Source of the DNA: Kaistia granuli DSM 23481
Lineage (GTDB): Bacteria; Pseudomonadota; Alphaproteobacteria; Rhizobiales; Kaistiaceae
Length of the DNA stretch: 64,000 nt
Reading direction: 5' to 3'
NCBI RefSeq assembly: GCF_000380505.1
Contig: NZ_AQYH01000008.1
Span: forward strand, 434,001 to 498,000
Position numbers and translations under genes: made by a program. Of the stretch, positions 50,916 to 59,407 are shown one piece after another (within the stretch, counting starts at the first letter, position 1; each line of letters begins with the position of its first letter). The notes beneath the pieces were generated by a model. The model saw only the letters and a list, made by a program, of their open reading frames with translations, was not told the DNA's origin and did not search any database.

Positions 50916-52001
50916 CTAGGTATAGGGGATCTTCCACTCGGTTTCGGCAATCGCGCCCCAATGGCGCGGATCGGCCGAATTGGACTGGTCGATGACGAAG
51001 GGCGGAATGATCAGCGTCGGGCCGGTCTTGCCGGCGACGATGTCGCCCTTCTCCCAGAAGTACTTCTTGTTCTCATAGGCGCCGATCGGAACCGGCTGCC
51101 CCTTCATCGCGTGCTTGCCGAGCATCTCGACGGCGATCTCGCCATAGGCGATCGGATCCTGCGAGACGCAGGCATCCATGAAGCCGTCCTGGATCCACTT
51201 GAGCGCGACCGGTTCGCCGTCAATGTTGACGAAGATGACGTGGCCTTCCTCGCCGACCTTCTTCCAGCGACCCTTCTGCTGCAGCGCCGTGACGATGCCG
51301 CGCGAAGGCGAGTCGGACGGAGCGTGGACGGCGTCGAGATCCGGGAATTCCGACAGGGTCGAGAGCGTCACCGCGAGCATCTGGTCCAGCGCGCCTTCGG
51401 TCGGGCGGGCCAGATACTTGATCTCCGGATATTTGGCGAATTCGGCGTCCATGCCTTCCTTCCGGAGGCGCCAAGCCACGCTCTGCAGCGCGCCGAAGCA
51501 GTTGAGCACCGTGCCCTTCGGGCTGCCATGCTTGGCAATCAGCCGCTTGATTATCTCCTGCGCCGCCATCTGGCCGCCGAGATAATTGTCGAAGGAGACG
51601 GTGATCGCGACATCGCCGCCATCGGCAGGCGTGTCGATGATACCGACCGGAATGCCCTTCTGGTTGTAGCGGCGGATGGCGCTGACAATCGCCTGGCTGT
51701 CGATCGGGTCGCTGATGATCGCGGACGGATCGGAGAGCATCAGGCTCTGCCACTGTTCCAGCTGCCGCGTATTGTCGAAATTGGCGTTGGTCGCCTGGAA
51801 TTCCCAGGTATTCGCCTGTACTGCGCGCTTCACTGCTTCTTCCTGGATGACGAAGAAGTAGTAATCGAGGCTCTTGTTACTGTACGGCACGAAGACGCGG
51901 TCGGCCGCCATGGCGGTTCCGCCGCCGAGCATCGTTCCGACACCGAGCGCCGCGCCGGCCTTGAGCAGGCCACGGCGGCTGAGATTGTTCACGTTGGTCA
52001 A
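50916..52001 (-). CDS. CUT2 sugar-binding periplasmic protein with Tat signal
   Basis: A 361-residue pentose-type binding protein (PF13407). The N-terminus NLSRRGLLKAGAALGVGTM is a Tat signal (twin Arg at residues 9-10), suggesting folding before export. The mature part has the RbsB-like SDPIDSQAIVSAIRRYNQKG, GGDVAITVSFDNYLGGQMAAQEI and a second-lobe VNIDGEPVALKWIQDG. Start TTG 52001 has GGGAGGA 4-5 bases upstream. Two candidate RpiR sites lie upstream of it. Confidence 0.9.
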   Translation of the reverse strand: MTNVNNLSRRGLLKAGAALGVGTMLGGGTAMAADRVFVPYSNKSLDYYFFVIQEEAVKRAVQANTWEFQATNANFDNTRQLEQWQSLMLSDPSAIISDPIDSQAIVSAIRRYNQKGIPVGIIDTPADGGDVAITVSFDNYLGGQMAAQEIIKRLIAKHGSPKGTVLNCFGALQSVAWRLRKEGMDAEFAKYPEIKYLARPTEGALDQMLAVTLSTLSEFPDLDAVHAPSDSPSRGIVTALQQKGRWKKVGEEGHVIFVNIDGEPVALKWIQDGFMDACVSQDPIAYGEIAVEMLGKHAMKGQPVPIGAYENKKYFWEKGDIVAGKTGPTLIIPPFVIDQSNSADPRHWGAIAETEWKIPYT

Positions 52002-52054
52002 TCGATCCTCCCAATTCCCGTCGGCTCCCTGGTCCCTGCCGAATGGGATAGCAA

Positions 52055-52069
52055 TCTAGTTTCACTACA
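52055..52069 (-). promoter_or_regulatory. Candidate RpiR operator, site A (binding-protein operon)
   Basis: TCTAGT-TTC-ACTACA: a palindrome with 5 of 6 arm pairs, matching the HexR/RpiR-like pattern TGTAGT-N3-ACTACA. It lies 54 bases upstream of the start of the binding-protein gene at 52001. Confidence 0.55.
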
Positions 52070-52249
52070 TCGCGGTCCAACTGTCAATGGGACGACGCGC
52101 CGCGACGCACGCCTGCCTGTTGGTAAAACGCGAGGATTTCATGAATAGATGGCGTTCGACTCAAGAATTAAATCGAATAACCATGCCCCGCCGTCCCGCC
52201 CGGCCTGGGCGGGTGATTCCGAAGCGCCGACACGCCGCGACGGCAGAAT

Positions 52250-52264
52250 GTTTGTTTTACTACA
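52250..52264 (-). promoter_or_regulatory. Candidate RpiR operator, site B (half-site near rpiA 3' end)
   Basis: GTTTGT-TTT-ACTACA keeps one full half-site (ACTACA) and a weak second arm (3 of 6). It lies directly next to the rpiA stop, 250 bases upstream of the binding-protein gene, in an AT-richer region. Confidence 0.4.
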
Positions 52265-52969
52265 TCACCGCATGCCGACATAGGCAGTGCCGTCGAAGCA
52301 GCCAACCACCATGCCCTGCGACTCGCGCGTGAAAAGGCCGTTCTCCACGACACCCGGGATGCGGTTCAGCTCGATCTCCAGCGCTTCCGGGCCGGGAATG
52401 GCGAGGCAGCGGCAATCGAGGATGAAATTGCCGGAATCGGTGACGACCGGCTGGCCGTCGCGCATCCGCCGGACGATCACGGCGCCGTCTATGCCGTGCT
52501 CGACGAGCAGGCCGGCGACCATGCGCTCGGTCTGCTTCCAGGCGAATTGCACCACCTCGACCGGCAGCGGAAAGCCGCCGAGCTGATCGACGATCTTGGT
52601 CTCGTCGCAGACGGTGATCATCTGGCGCGAGGCATGGGCGATGATCTTTTCCCAGAGCAGGCAGGCACCGCCGCCCTTGATCATGCGGAACTGGCGGTCG
52701 ATCTCGTCCGGGCCGTCGACGGTCAGGTCGAGCTCGCCGATCTCGTTCGGATCGGTGATCTTGATGCCCACCTCGCGGGCGACGTCGTTGGTGGCGCGCG
52801 AGGTCGTGGTGCAGGTGACCTTCAGGCCCTCGGCGACATGCTTGCCCAGCTCGCGGACGAAGAAATGTGAGGTGGTGCCGGAGCCGAGGCCGAGCTTCAT
52901 GCCGTCCCGCACGAACTCGTCGATCACCTTGCGGCCGGCCAGCTTCTTGGCTTCATCCTGTACGGTCAT
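52265..52969 (-). CDS. rpiA: Ribose-5-phosphate isomerase A
   Basis: A 234-residue RpiA, interconverting ribose-5-phosphate and ribulose-5-phosphate in the cytosol. The phosphate-binding GLGSGTTSHFFV (about residues 27-38), the acidic DLTVDGPDEID (about 79-89) and KGGGACLLWEKI (about 95-106) are conserved. ATG 52969 is used; the longer open frame has no homology. Here RpiA is part of a pentose cluster with xylulokinase rather than a housekeeping location, so it probably feeds imported pentose into the pentose phosphate pathway. Confidence 0.94.
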   Translation of the reverse strand: MTVQDEAKKLAGRKVIDEFVRDGMKLGLGSGTTSHFFVRELGKHVAEGLKVTCTTTSRATNDVAREVGIKITDPNEIGELDLTVDGPDEIDRQFRMIKGGGACLLWEKIIAHASRQMITVCDETKIVDQLGGFPLPVEVVQFAWKQTERMVAGLLVEHGIDGAVIVRRMRDGQPVVTDSGNFILDCRCLAIPGPEALEIELNRIPGVVENGLFTRESQGMVVGCFDGTAYVGMR

Positions 52970-53003
52970 GGCTTGTCCTTGGAACACGAAAAGGGGGCGG
53001 CGG

Positions 53004-53846
53004 TCAGATCTTGTCGGTCTGCCAGGAATCGAGCGCCGGCAACTGGTCGGGGAATTCGCTGCCGCTGGTGACGGCAATCGAGGTGACCAGCATGTTGATC
53101 ACCAGATGGTGGTTCAGGCGCGAGGCGAGCGGCGTCAGCAGCTCGGTGCGGTCATAGGGCGTCACAGCGATCAGCACGTCCGAGACGCGCGCCAGCGGGC
53201 TCTCGGCGGCGGTGATCGAGACGACCCGGGCGCCCCCGGTGCGGGCGGCGATGGCAAGTTCGACCATCTGCTTGGTGTGGCCGGACTGGGAGAAGATCAG
53301 CGCCACCTCGTTGGGCCGCGACGCCTCGGCGTGCAGCCACTGCTTGGTGCGCCCCATGACGGCCGAGCAGCGCATGCCGAGACGCTGGAACTTGTGCTCG
53401 GCGTCGATCGCCGTCACCTCGGAAATGCCGGTGGCGTAGATGCCGACCCAGCTCGCCGCCTGCAGCAGCTTGGCGCCCTCCTCGATCTGATAGGGCAGCA
53501 GGTCTTCCAGCGCCCGCTGAATGGCGTTCAGCGAGTTGCGCGCCGTCTTGCGCACGATGCTCTCGATCGAGTCGCCGGGCACGATCTGCTCATAGGCGAA
53601 CGGCGCCGAGGGCACGAGGCTCTGCGCCAGATTGAGCTTGAAATCCTGGTAGCCCTCGAAGCCGAAGCGCCGGCAGAACCGCATCACGGTCGGATCGCTG
53701 ACGTCGCATTCCTGCGACAGCCGCGCCATGCTCATGTGGATGACCTTGCCGGGATGGGTCTTGACGAAATTGCCCAGCCGCTGCTCGGCCGGTCCCATGC
53801 GGTCATGTTCCTGGAGAATCCGCTGCAGCAGACTGTTGGTCGACAT
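53004..53846 (-). CDS. RpiR/MurR family transcriptional regulator
   Basis: A 280-residue regulator. HTH: SMARLSQECDVSDPTVMRFCRRFGFEGYQDFK (read in parts, about residues 39-70), the RpiR fold. The C-terminal SIS sugar-phosphate domain includes IYATGISEVTAIDAEHKF, LIFSQSGHTKQMVELA and VVSITAAESPLARVSDV. It senses a phosphorylated sugar and most likely controls the surrounding pentose genes; four candidate sites are described separately. Two bases before the HAD gene's stop, so it belongs to the xylB operon. Confidence 0.93.
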   Translation of the reverse strand: MSTNSLLQRILQEHDRMGPAEQRLGNFVKTHPGKVIHMSMARLSQECDVSDPTVMRFCRRFGFEGYQDFKLNLAQSLVPSAPFAYEQIVPGDSIESIVRKTARNSLNAIQRALEDLLPYQIEEGAKLLQAASWVGIYATGISEVTAIDAEHKFQRLGMRCSAVMGRTKQWLHAEASRPNEVALIFSQSGHTKQMVELAIAARTGGARVVSITAAESPLARVSDVLIAVTPYDRTELLTPLASRLNHHLVINMLVTSIAVTSGSEFPDQLPALDSWQTDKI

Positions 53847-53847
53847 G

Positions 53848-54528
53848 TCAGCTTTCCTGGTGGATCGGCCGATAGGCCAGCAGGTCGAGCAATCTCGTCA
53901 AGCGCTGTTCCGGCTGGGTGCGGACCAACGCGCCGCCGCCCCAAGGGACGACGAAGAACGGAGCCTCGGCCGACCGGGCCGTCGCCTGGTCGACGGCGGT
54001 ATCGCCGACATAGGCCCAGTCGCCCTCGGCAAGTCCCATGCGCCGCGCCACGGCGAGGAGATGGCCGGGATCGGGCTTGCAGGCTGGCACCGCATCGGCG
54101 CCGAGCACGGCGTCGAACAACGGCGCGATACCGAGGAGACCGAGGATCCGCAGCGTCAGCTCATGCGGCTTGTTGGTGCAGATGCCGAGCCGAAATCCGG
54201 CTTCCCTGAGCGCCGCCAGATCCTCGCGGACATGGTGATAGAATTTCGTCAGCCGCGCCGGCGCCTCGCCGTAATTCGCCAGATAGGCGGCGTGCGCCGC
54301 CGAGACCGTCGCGTCGTCGCTGGGCAGGCCCAGTTCGACGAACATGTCGAGCAGCAGCCGGCGCGGGCCGTTGCCGATGAAGCGCTCGACGAAGGCGGTC
54401 TCCTGCGTCGGCCACCCCCGCGACGCGAGATAGCCGTTCACGGCGGCGGCGATATCGGGCGCGCTGTCGATCAGCGTGCCGTCAAGATCGAAGATGAGCG
54501 CCTTGTAGGCGGCGAGTGGTTTGGTCAT
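53848..54528 (-). CDS. HAD-IA phosphatase (Gph-like)
   Basis: A 226-residue phosphoglycolate-phosphatase-like hydrolase: Asp nucleophile in LIFDLDGTLIDSAPD, Thr in GICTNKPHELT (motif II), Lys in PACKPDPGHLL and VGDTAVDQATA (motif IV). Predicted to dephosphorylate phosphoglycolate or a small sugar phosphate. In the xylB-rpiA operon it may remove an inhibitory pathway phosphate (for example a sugar phosphate formed by side activity of the kinase). The gene is 18 bases after xylB. Confidence 0.9.
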   Translation of the reverse strand: MTKPLAAYKALIFDLDGTLIDSAPDIAAAVNGYLASRGWPTQETAFVERFIGNGPRRLLLDMFVELGLPSDDATVSAAHAAYLANYGEAPARLTKFYHHVREDLAALREAGFRLGICTNKPHELTLRILGLLGIAPLFDAVLGADAVPACKPDPGHLLAVARRMGLAEGDWAYVGDTAVDQATARSAEAPFFVVPWGGGALVRTQPEQRLTRLLDLLAYRPIHQES

Positions 54529-54546
54529 ATCGGCCTCTCTGCCGCC

Positions 54547-56070
54547 TTATCGGTCCAGCGCCGATTCCGAGATCGCCGCGAAGCTGGGCGACATCACCGG
54601 ATAAAGGCCCTCGAAAATCGCGAATGCACTGCGGAGCGTTTCGCCGGTGGCGCGATCCGGCGCCTGCCGGGTCAACGATTTGCAGACCAGCGCCGCCGTG
54701 CGCGCGTCCGGCCAGACGCCGAGCCCGACGCCGGCGACCAGCGCCGCGCCAAAGGCGCCGCCCTCGGCCGCGCCCTCGGTCGTCACTACCTCGCAATCGA
54801 ACAGGTCCGCCTGCATCTGGCGCCAGAGCGCCGAGCGCGCGCCACCGCCCGAAGCCTTGATCACGTCGTGCCGAAGGCCTGCCTTCTGCATCAGGCCGTG
54901 AATGTCGCGCAGCGCATGGGTCACCCCCTCCATGACGCTGCGCGCCATGTCGCCGGCATCGTGCCGGGCGGTGAGCCCGACGAACGCGCCGCGCGCCGCC
55001 GGATCGGGGTGGGGGCAGCGCTCGCCATAGAGATAGGGCAGGAAGAACAAGCCCTTCGCCCCGGCCGGGCTCGTCTCGGCCCGCGCGACGATCTCGTCGA
55101 AGGAGAGCTTGCCGGCGTCGCCGGCGAAGCCCGCCACCAGGTCGCGGAACCACGACATCGCGCCGCCCGCATTGAGCGAGACGCCCATGCAGTGCCAGGT
55201 CTCGGGCGCGACGTTGCAGAACACCTGCAGGCGGCCGTCGGGATTGTCCATCGGCGTCTCGAGCGCGCTGGCGACGATGCCGGCCGTGCCGATCGTCGTC
55301 TGCAGCTCACCCGGCCGCATCACGCCCGAGCCGAGCGTCTGGATCACGCTGTCACCACCACCGCCGACAACGGGAATGCCTTCGGCGAGGCCGAACAGCG
55401 CCGCGCCGGCGCGGCTGACGCGGCCACTGACGAATTGCGATTCATGGCACTCCGGCAGCAGCGCCGGATCGATATCGAGACGGTCGAGCAGCGGCGCCGA
55501 CCAGGCGCGCTTGCGGACATCGAACAGCCCGGTGCCGGACGCGTCCGAAACCTCGGTGGCGATCTCGCCGGTCAGCACCAGGCGCAGATAGTCCTTCGGG
55601 TTAAGGATATGGCGGATGCGGCCATAGAGCTCCGGCTCGTGGTTGCGTATCCAAAGGATCTTACCGCCGGTATAGCCGACCAGCATGCGGTTGTTGGTGA
55701 GGGCGAGGAGCCCCTCCAATCCGCCGGCTCGCTCCGTGATCTCGGCGCATTCGGCGCCGTTGCGCTGATCGTTCCAGAGCAGTGCCGGCCGCAGCACCCG
55801 ATGCGCCTCGTCGAGCGGCGTCAGGCCGTGCATCTGGCCCGACAGGCCGATGCCGGCGATTTCCACGTCCGGCCGCGCCGCCAGCACCCCGGCGACCGAC
55901 TGGCGCGCGCCCTCGATCCAGAGCGCCGGATCCTGTTCGGTCCAGCCGGGTCGCGGCTGCGCCAGCGGATAGGTCGCGGTCGAACTGGCGAGCACGGCAC
56001 CGTCCGCGTCAATCAGCAGGGCCTTGCAGCCCGAGGTGCCGATATCGATCCCCAGAAGGGCTGTCGTCAT
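54547..56070 (-). CDS. xylB: Xylulokinase (FGGY kinase)
   Basis: A 507-residue FGGY-family kinase, normal length. LGIDIGTSGCKALLID starts the first domain, GLSGQMHGLTPLD is the XylB-type substrate loop (about residues 77-88), TIGTAGIVAS and IKASGGGARSALWRQM the second-domain ATP-binding motifs. It phosphorylates D-xylulose or a related ketose, producing the 5-phosphate. Context with RpiA, an RpiR regulator and CUT2 importers supports pentose or pentitol use; another ketopentose substrate is possible. ATG 56070 starts 4 bases after the aldehyde dehydrogenase stop. Confidence 0.9.
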   Translation of the reverse strand: MTTALLGIDIGTSGCKALLIDADGAVLASSTATYPLAQPRPGWTEQDPALWIEGARQSVAGVLAARPDVEIAGIGLSGQMHGLTPLDEAHRVLRPALLWNDQRNGAECAEITERAGGLEGLLALTNNRMLVGYTGGKILWIRNHEPELYGRIRHILNPKDYLRLVLTGEIATEVSDASGTGLFDVRKRAWSAPLLDRLDIDPALLPECHESQFVSGRVSRAGAALFGLAEGIPVVGGGGDSVIQTLGSGVMRPGELQTTIGTAGIVASALETPMDNPDGRLQVFCNVAPETWHCMGVSLNAGGAMSWFRDLVAGFAGDAGKLSFDEIVARAETSPAGAKGLFFLPYLYGERCPHPDPAARGAFVGLTARHDAGDMARSVMEGVTHALRDIHGLMQKAGLRHDVIKASGGGARSALWRQMQADLFDCEVVTTEGAAEGGAFGAALVAGVGLGVWPDARTAALVCKSLTRQAPDRATGETLRSAFAIFEGLYPVMSPSFAAISESALDR

Positions 56071-56073
56071 GAT

Positions 56074-57537
56074 CTAGCGCCCCTTGGGATCGTCGGTACG
56101 GACGCGGATGTGCTTGAAGTTCATGTATTCGAGCATGCCCTCGCGGCCGTGTTCATAGCCGACGCCGCTCTGCTTGCGACCGCCATAGGGGGCGTTCATC
56201 ACGCCGGCGTCGACATTGTTGACGGCGACGTTGCCATAGTCGAGGCGGGTGGTCAGGTAGCGCACCTCGTCCATGTCCTTGGCGTAGACATAGGAGGCGA
56301 GGCCGTAGGGCGTGTCGTTGGCATGGGCGATCGCCTCGTCCAGACCGTCGAAGGGCATAACGCCGATCAGCGGGCCGAACGTCTCCTCGGACATCACCTT
56401 CATGTCGTGCGAGCAGCCGGCGACGACGGTCGGGCGGAAGAAATGGCCGCGCGCATAGATCGCGCCTTCCGGCGCGGAGCCGCCCGTCACCAGCGTGGCG
56501 CCCTTGGCGAGCGCATCGGCGAGATGCTCGCGCGTCTTGGCGAGCGGCGCGGCCGAAGCCATGGCGCCGAGATCGGCGTCCGGCGTCTCGATGCCGTTGC
56601 CAATGGTCAGCTTCTCGGCCGCGACCTTCAGCTTGGCCAGGAATTCGTCATAGACGGCGCGGGCGACATAGACGCGATTGATGGCGATGCAGATCTGACC
56701 CATGTTGCGGAACGAGCGCCGCGCCGCGCCCTTCACCGCCGCATCGAGATCGGCCGTCGCCGTGACGATCAGCGGGCAATTGCCGCCGAGTTCCAGCGAC
56801 ATGCGCTTCACCGTGGTGGCGGACTGCTGGATCTGCAGGCCGACCTTGCTCGAGCCGGTGAAGGCGATCTTGTCGACATCCGGGTGCTCGACCAGCGCCT
56901 GGCCAACGACCGAACCCGGCCCGGTCACCACATTGACGACGCCGGCCGGAATGCCTGATTCCTCGACCTTCTGCGCGATCGCGAGCGCGGTGAACGGCGT
57001 CAGGTCGGCCGGCTTGATGACGATGGTGCAGCCGGCGGCGAGCGACGCGCACAGCTTCCAGCCGACCAGCTCGGCCGGGTAGTTCCAGGGCGTAATGGCG
57101 CCGACCACGCCGATCGGCTCTCGGATCACCAGGCTCTGATGGTCGTTGGTGTCGTTCGGAATGATCTCGCCATGCACGCGGACCGCTTCCTCGGCATAGA
57201 AATGGCAGGCCTCGCCGAGCTTCAGGATCTCGCCGCGCGCCTCGTTGAGCGGCTTGCCCTGCTCAAGCGTCATGATCCGCGCCATGCGGTCGGCATCCGC
57301 CGCAATCAGCGTGCCGAGCCGCTTCAGCGCCGCCGCCCGCAGGCGGGGCGGCAGGTCGGCCCAGGGGCGGAATGCGGCGCGGGCCGCGGCGACGGCCGAA
57401 TTCACCTCGTCGACGGTCGACGCGGCGATCTCGCCGACAACATCGCCGGTGGCCGGATTCTCCACCGGGATACGCCCGCCGGCACCGTTCACCCACGCGC
57501 CGCCGATGAACAGCTTGCCGCTCAATTCCGAGATCAT
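56074..57537 (-). CDS. NAD(P)-dependent aldehyde dehydrogenase
   Basis: A 487-residue ALDH superfamily enzyme. TPWNYP with Asn152, the catalytic Glu249 in LELGGN, Cys283 in GQICIA (active nucleophile) and EETFGPLI near the C-terminus are all present. The C-terminal YGGRKQSGVGYEHGREGMLEYM helps dimer contacts. Related to succinate-semialdehyde and glycolaldehyde or lactaldehyde dehydrogenases. First gene of the ALDH-xylB-gph-rpiR-rpiA operon; in a pentose route it could oxidise glycolaldehyde. ATG 57537 is preferred over ATG 57546 because GGATGG lies at correct distance before it. Confidence 0.88.
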   Translation of the reverse strand: MISELSGKLFIGGAWVNGAGGRIPVENPATGDVVGEIAASTVDEVNSAVAAARAAFRPWADLPPRLRAAALKRLGTLIAADADRMARIMTLEQGKPLNEARGEILKLGEACHFYAEEAVRVHGEIIPNDTNDHQSLVIREPIGVVGAITPWNYPAELVGWKLCASLAAGCTIVIKPADLTPFTALAIAQKVEESGIPAGVVNVVTGPGSVVGQALVEHPDVDKIAFTGSSKVGLQIQQSATTVKRMSLELGGNCPLIVTATADLDAAVKGAARRSFRNMGQICIAINRVYVARAVYDEFLAKLKVAAEKLTIGNGIETPDADLGAMASAAPLAKTREHLADALAKGATLVTGGSAPEGAIYARGHFFRPTVVAGCSHDMKVMSEETFGPLIGVMPFDGLDEAIAHANDTPYGLASYVYAKDMDEVRYLTTRLDYGNVAVNNVDAGVMNAPYGGRKQSGVGYEHGREGMLEYMNFKHIRVRTDDPKGR

Positions 57538-57614
57538 TCCATCCATCCCTGCAGCCCGGCGACGGCGATCACACCACGCCGCAACACTCGAAAAGCTCAA
57601 TCTGGATGACAGGA

Positions 57615-57629
57615 TATAGCATTACTACA
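57615..57629 (-). promoter_or_regulatory. Candidate RpiR operator, site C (ALDH-xylB operon)
   Basis: TATAGC-ATT-ACTACA, palindrome with 4 of 6 arm pairs, 78 bases upstream of the ALDH start at 57537, sharing the ACTACA half-site with sites A and B. Confidence 0.5.
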
Positions 57630-57806
57630 TAACCGCAAGGGAGCCGCGCGGCCGCCGGATTCCGCCCCCGACGTGCCCCCGCGTCTGCACCGTATCTGGC
57701 TGCATTCAAAGCGATATCTGGCACTTTCCTGCCCAGGCCCCCTCATCATGACCACCCTCAAGAAATCGGTTCGTCGTGGAGTTTCAGGCCGGATTTTCAA
57801 CAGAAA

Positions 57807-57821
57807 AGTAGTTTTACTAAC
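57807..57821 (+). promoter_or_regulatory. Candidate RpiR operator, site D (second CUT2 operon)
   Basis: AGTAGT-TTT-ACTAAC: core GTAGT-TTT-ACTA is palindromic and matches the other sites. It lies about 320 bases upstream of the binding-protein gene at 58144, far for a core-promoter site unless the leader is long. Confidence 0.4.
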
Positions 57822-58143
57822 GAACCCTATTGGCCGGAACCCGCGGAGCGCCGGATGGAACAGCGGAGCGCGTCCGGCCGGAGAACCGGACGACTGCGCG
57901 CGTCCGATTGACAGCCCGAAAGCCGCATGCATAGCTATGCAAGGCCAAATAATTCAGAGGGTCGCTGCGGAAGGTCCAACGGGCAGAACCGCCAGAACTC
58001 CATCCGGCAGACCGGCGCGCCAACGCCGTCCTGCAGGGGCGGACCTCCAGACATGCACATCCAGGGAACAGGACAGACGGCGACGACCCAGAAACGATAG
58101 GCGCACCTGAGGCCCGGGCGCTTCAAACAGGGAGGAGTGGTCA

Positions 58144-59244
58144 ATGGACAAGAAGCTCATCTCCAGCGCGTCCGGCCTGCGGATCAGGCGACGCGATCTG
58201 CTGAAGGGCGCCGGCGTCCTCGGCATCGCCAGCGCGTTCCCCGCCATCATCACAAGGCGCGCCTTCGCCGCCGACAAGCCGACCGTCGTCAACTCGATCC
58301 GGTCGCTCTCGAACCCCTATCACGCGACCTGGAACAAGGGCGGCGCCGCCTTCGCAAAATCGGTCGGCGCCGACTATGTGACGCTGGTCACCGAAGGCAA
58401 CAGCGAGAAGGGCATCGCCGACATCAAGGCGATCCTCGCCAAGACCGGCGGCAATTGCGTCATCAATGTCGACCCGAACGACAGCCCGGACGCCCGTCCG
58501 ATCGTCGAGGCGGCCAAGGCCGCCGGCGCCTATGTCGTCACCCAGTGGAACAAGCCGGCCGACCTGCACCCGTGGGACTTCGACCCGAACTACGTCGCCC
58601 ATATCTCGTTCAGCGGCGTCCCCTACGGCAAGGCCATGGCCGACACGCTGATCAAGGCGATCGGCGGCAAGGGCGGCATCGTGGCACTCGGCGGCATCGA
58701 ATCGAACGTCCCAGCGATCGAGCGCAAGAAGGGCCTCGAACAGGCGCTCGCCGCCAATCCCGACGTCAAGCTGCTCGACTACCAGGTGGCGAACTGGTCG
58801 GCGACCGAGGCGCTCGACAAGACCAATGCCTGGCTGACGCAGTTCGGCGACCAGATCAGCGCGATCTGGGCGGCGAATGACGACATGGCGCTCGCCGCCG
58901 TCGAGGCGCTCCGGGCCGATGGCCGGGCCGGCAAGGTTCCGGTCACCGGCATCGACGGCATCCAGCTCGCTGTCGAGGCGATCCAGAAAGGCGAACTCGC
59001 GGGCACCGTCGCCTGGGATCCCTACTGGCAGGGCGGCATGGGCCTCTCGATTGGCTATCAGGCCAAGACCGGCGGATTCGACCCGTCAAAGGAGCCGAAG
59101 GACCATCGCGAGTTCTATGGCAAGGGCGTCATCATCACCGCCGACAACGCCAAGGCCTTTTACGACGAGAACATCGCGGCCGAGCCGAAGATGGACTGGA
59201 ACGACATCTGGGGCCGGGTGACGGGCCAGATCCAGTACGAGTAG
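58144..59244 (+). CDS. CUT2 sugar-binding periplasmic protein with Tat-like signal
   Basis: A 366-residue binding protein (PF13407). The N-terminus LRIRRRDLLKGAGVLGIAS is a Tat signal. The mature protein starts near AADKPTVVNSIRSLSNPYHATWNKGG and has VINVDPNDSPDARPIVEAAKAAGAYVVTQWNKP and VTGIDGIQLAVEAIQKGELAGT, the family hinge and ligand motifs. GGGAGGAG precedes ATG 58144. First gene of SBP-permease-ATPase-permease-SDR. A stem-loop follows. Confidence 0.92.
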   Translation: MDKKLISSASGLRIRRRDLLKGAGVLGIASAFPAIITRRAFAADKPTVVNSIRSLSNPYHATWNKGGAAFAKSVGADYVTLVTEGNSEKGIADIKAILAKTGGNCVINVDPNDSPDARPIVEAAKAAGAYVVTQWNKPADLHPWDFDPNYVAHISFSGVPYGKAMADTLIKAIGGKGGIVALGGIESNVPAIERKKGLEQALAANPDVKLLDYQVANWSATEALDKTNAWLTQFGDQISAIWAANDDMALAAVEALRADGRAGKVPVTGIDGIQLAVEAIQKGELAGTVAWDPYWQGGMGLSIGYQAKTGGFDPSKEPKDHREFYGKGVIITADNAKAFYDENIAAEPKMDWNDIWGRVTGQIQYE

Positions 59245-59285
59245 CCTTCACCCCGGCGGGGCGCGCCTCCCCAAGCGCGCCTCTT

Positions 59286-59313
59286 CGTCGGCTCCGGTCC
59301 GCCGGAGCCGACG
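59286..59313 (+). promoter_or_regulatory. Stem-loop between binding-protein and permease genes
   Basis: CGTCGGCTCCGG, loop TCCG, CCGGAGCCGACG: a perfect 12-bp stem without a T-run, 42 bases after the stop at 59244. The strongest of the three such stem-loops seen here. Confidence 0.75.
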
Positions 59314-59407
59314 GCCCGATGCGCGCAGCGCCCTGACGATCGTCCGGCGAGCTTGCGCACTCCTGATCGAGCCCATTCCTGATCGGGCCCATGAGGCGAT
59401 CCGGCTG

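Larger units (their letters stand above)
57538..58143. other. Divergent control region between ALDH-xylB operon and second CUT2 operon
   Basis: About 606 bases with no gene I would defend (an open frame at 57748-58110 of 120 codons is Arg/Pro-rich and has no family character). It holds two candidate RpiR sites (57615 and 57807) and AT-richer patches suitable for promoters; 57850-58130 shows nothing else. Confidence 0.5.

Noticed and set aside
53728-56958. 1076-codon open frame on the plus strand
   Set aside because: Antisense to rpiR, gph, xylB and ALDH, which all show complete family motifs; composition is that of a codon shadow.
57748-58110. 120-codon ORF upstream of the second CUT2 operon
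   Set aside because: Arg/Pro-rich, no ribosome-binding site, covers a candidate operator; looks like intergenic sequence.
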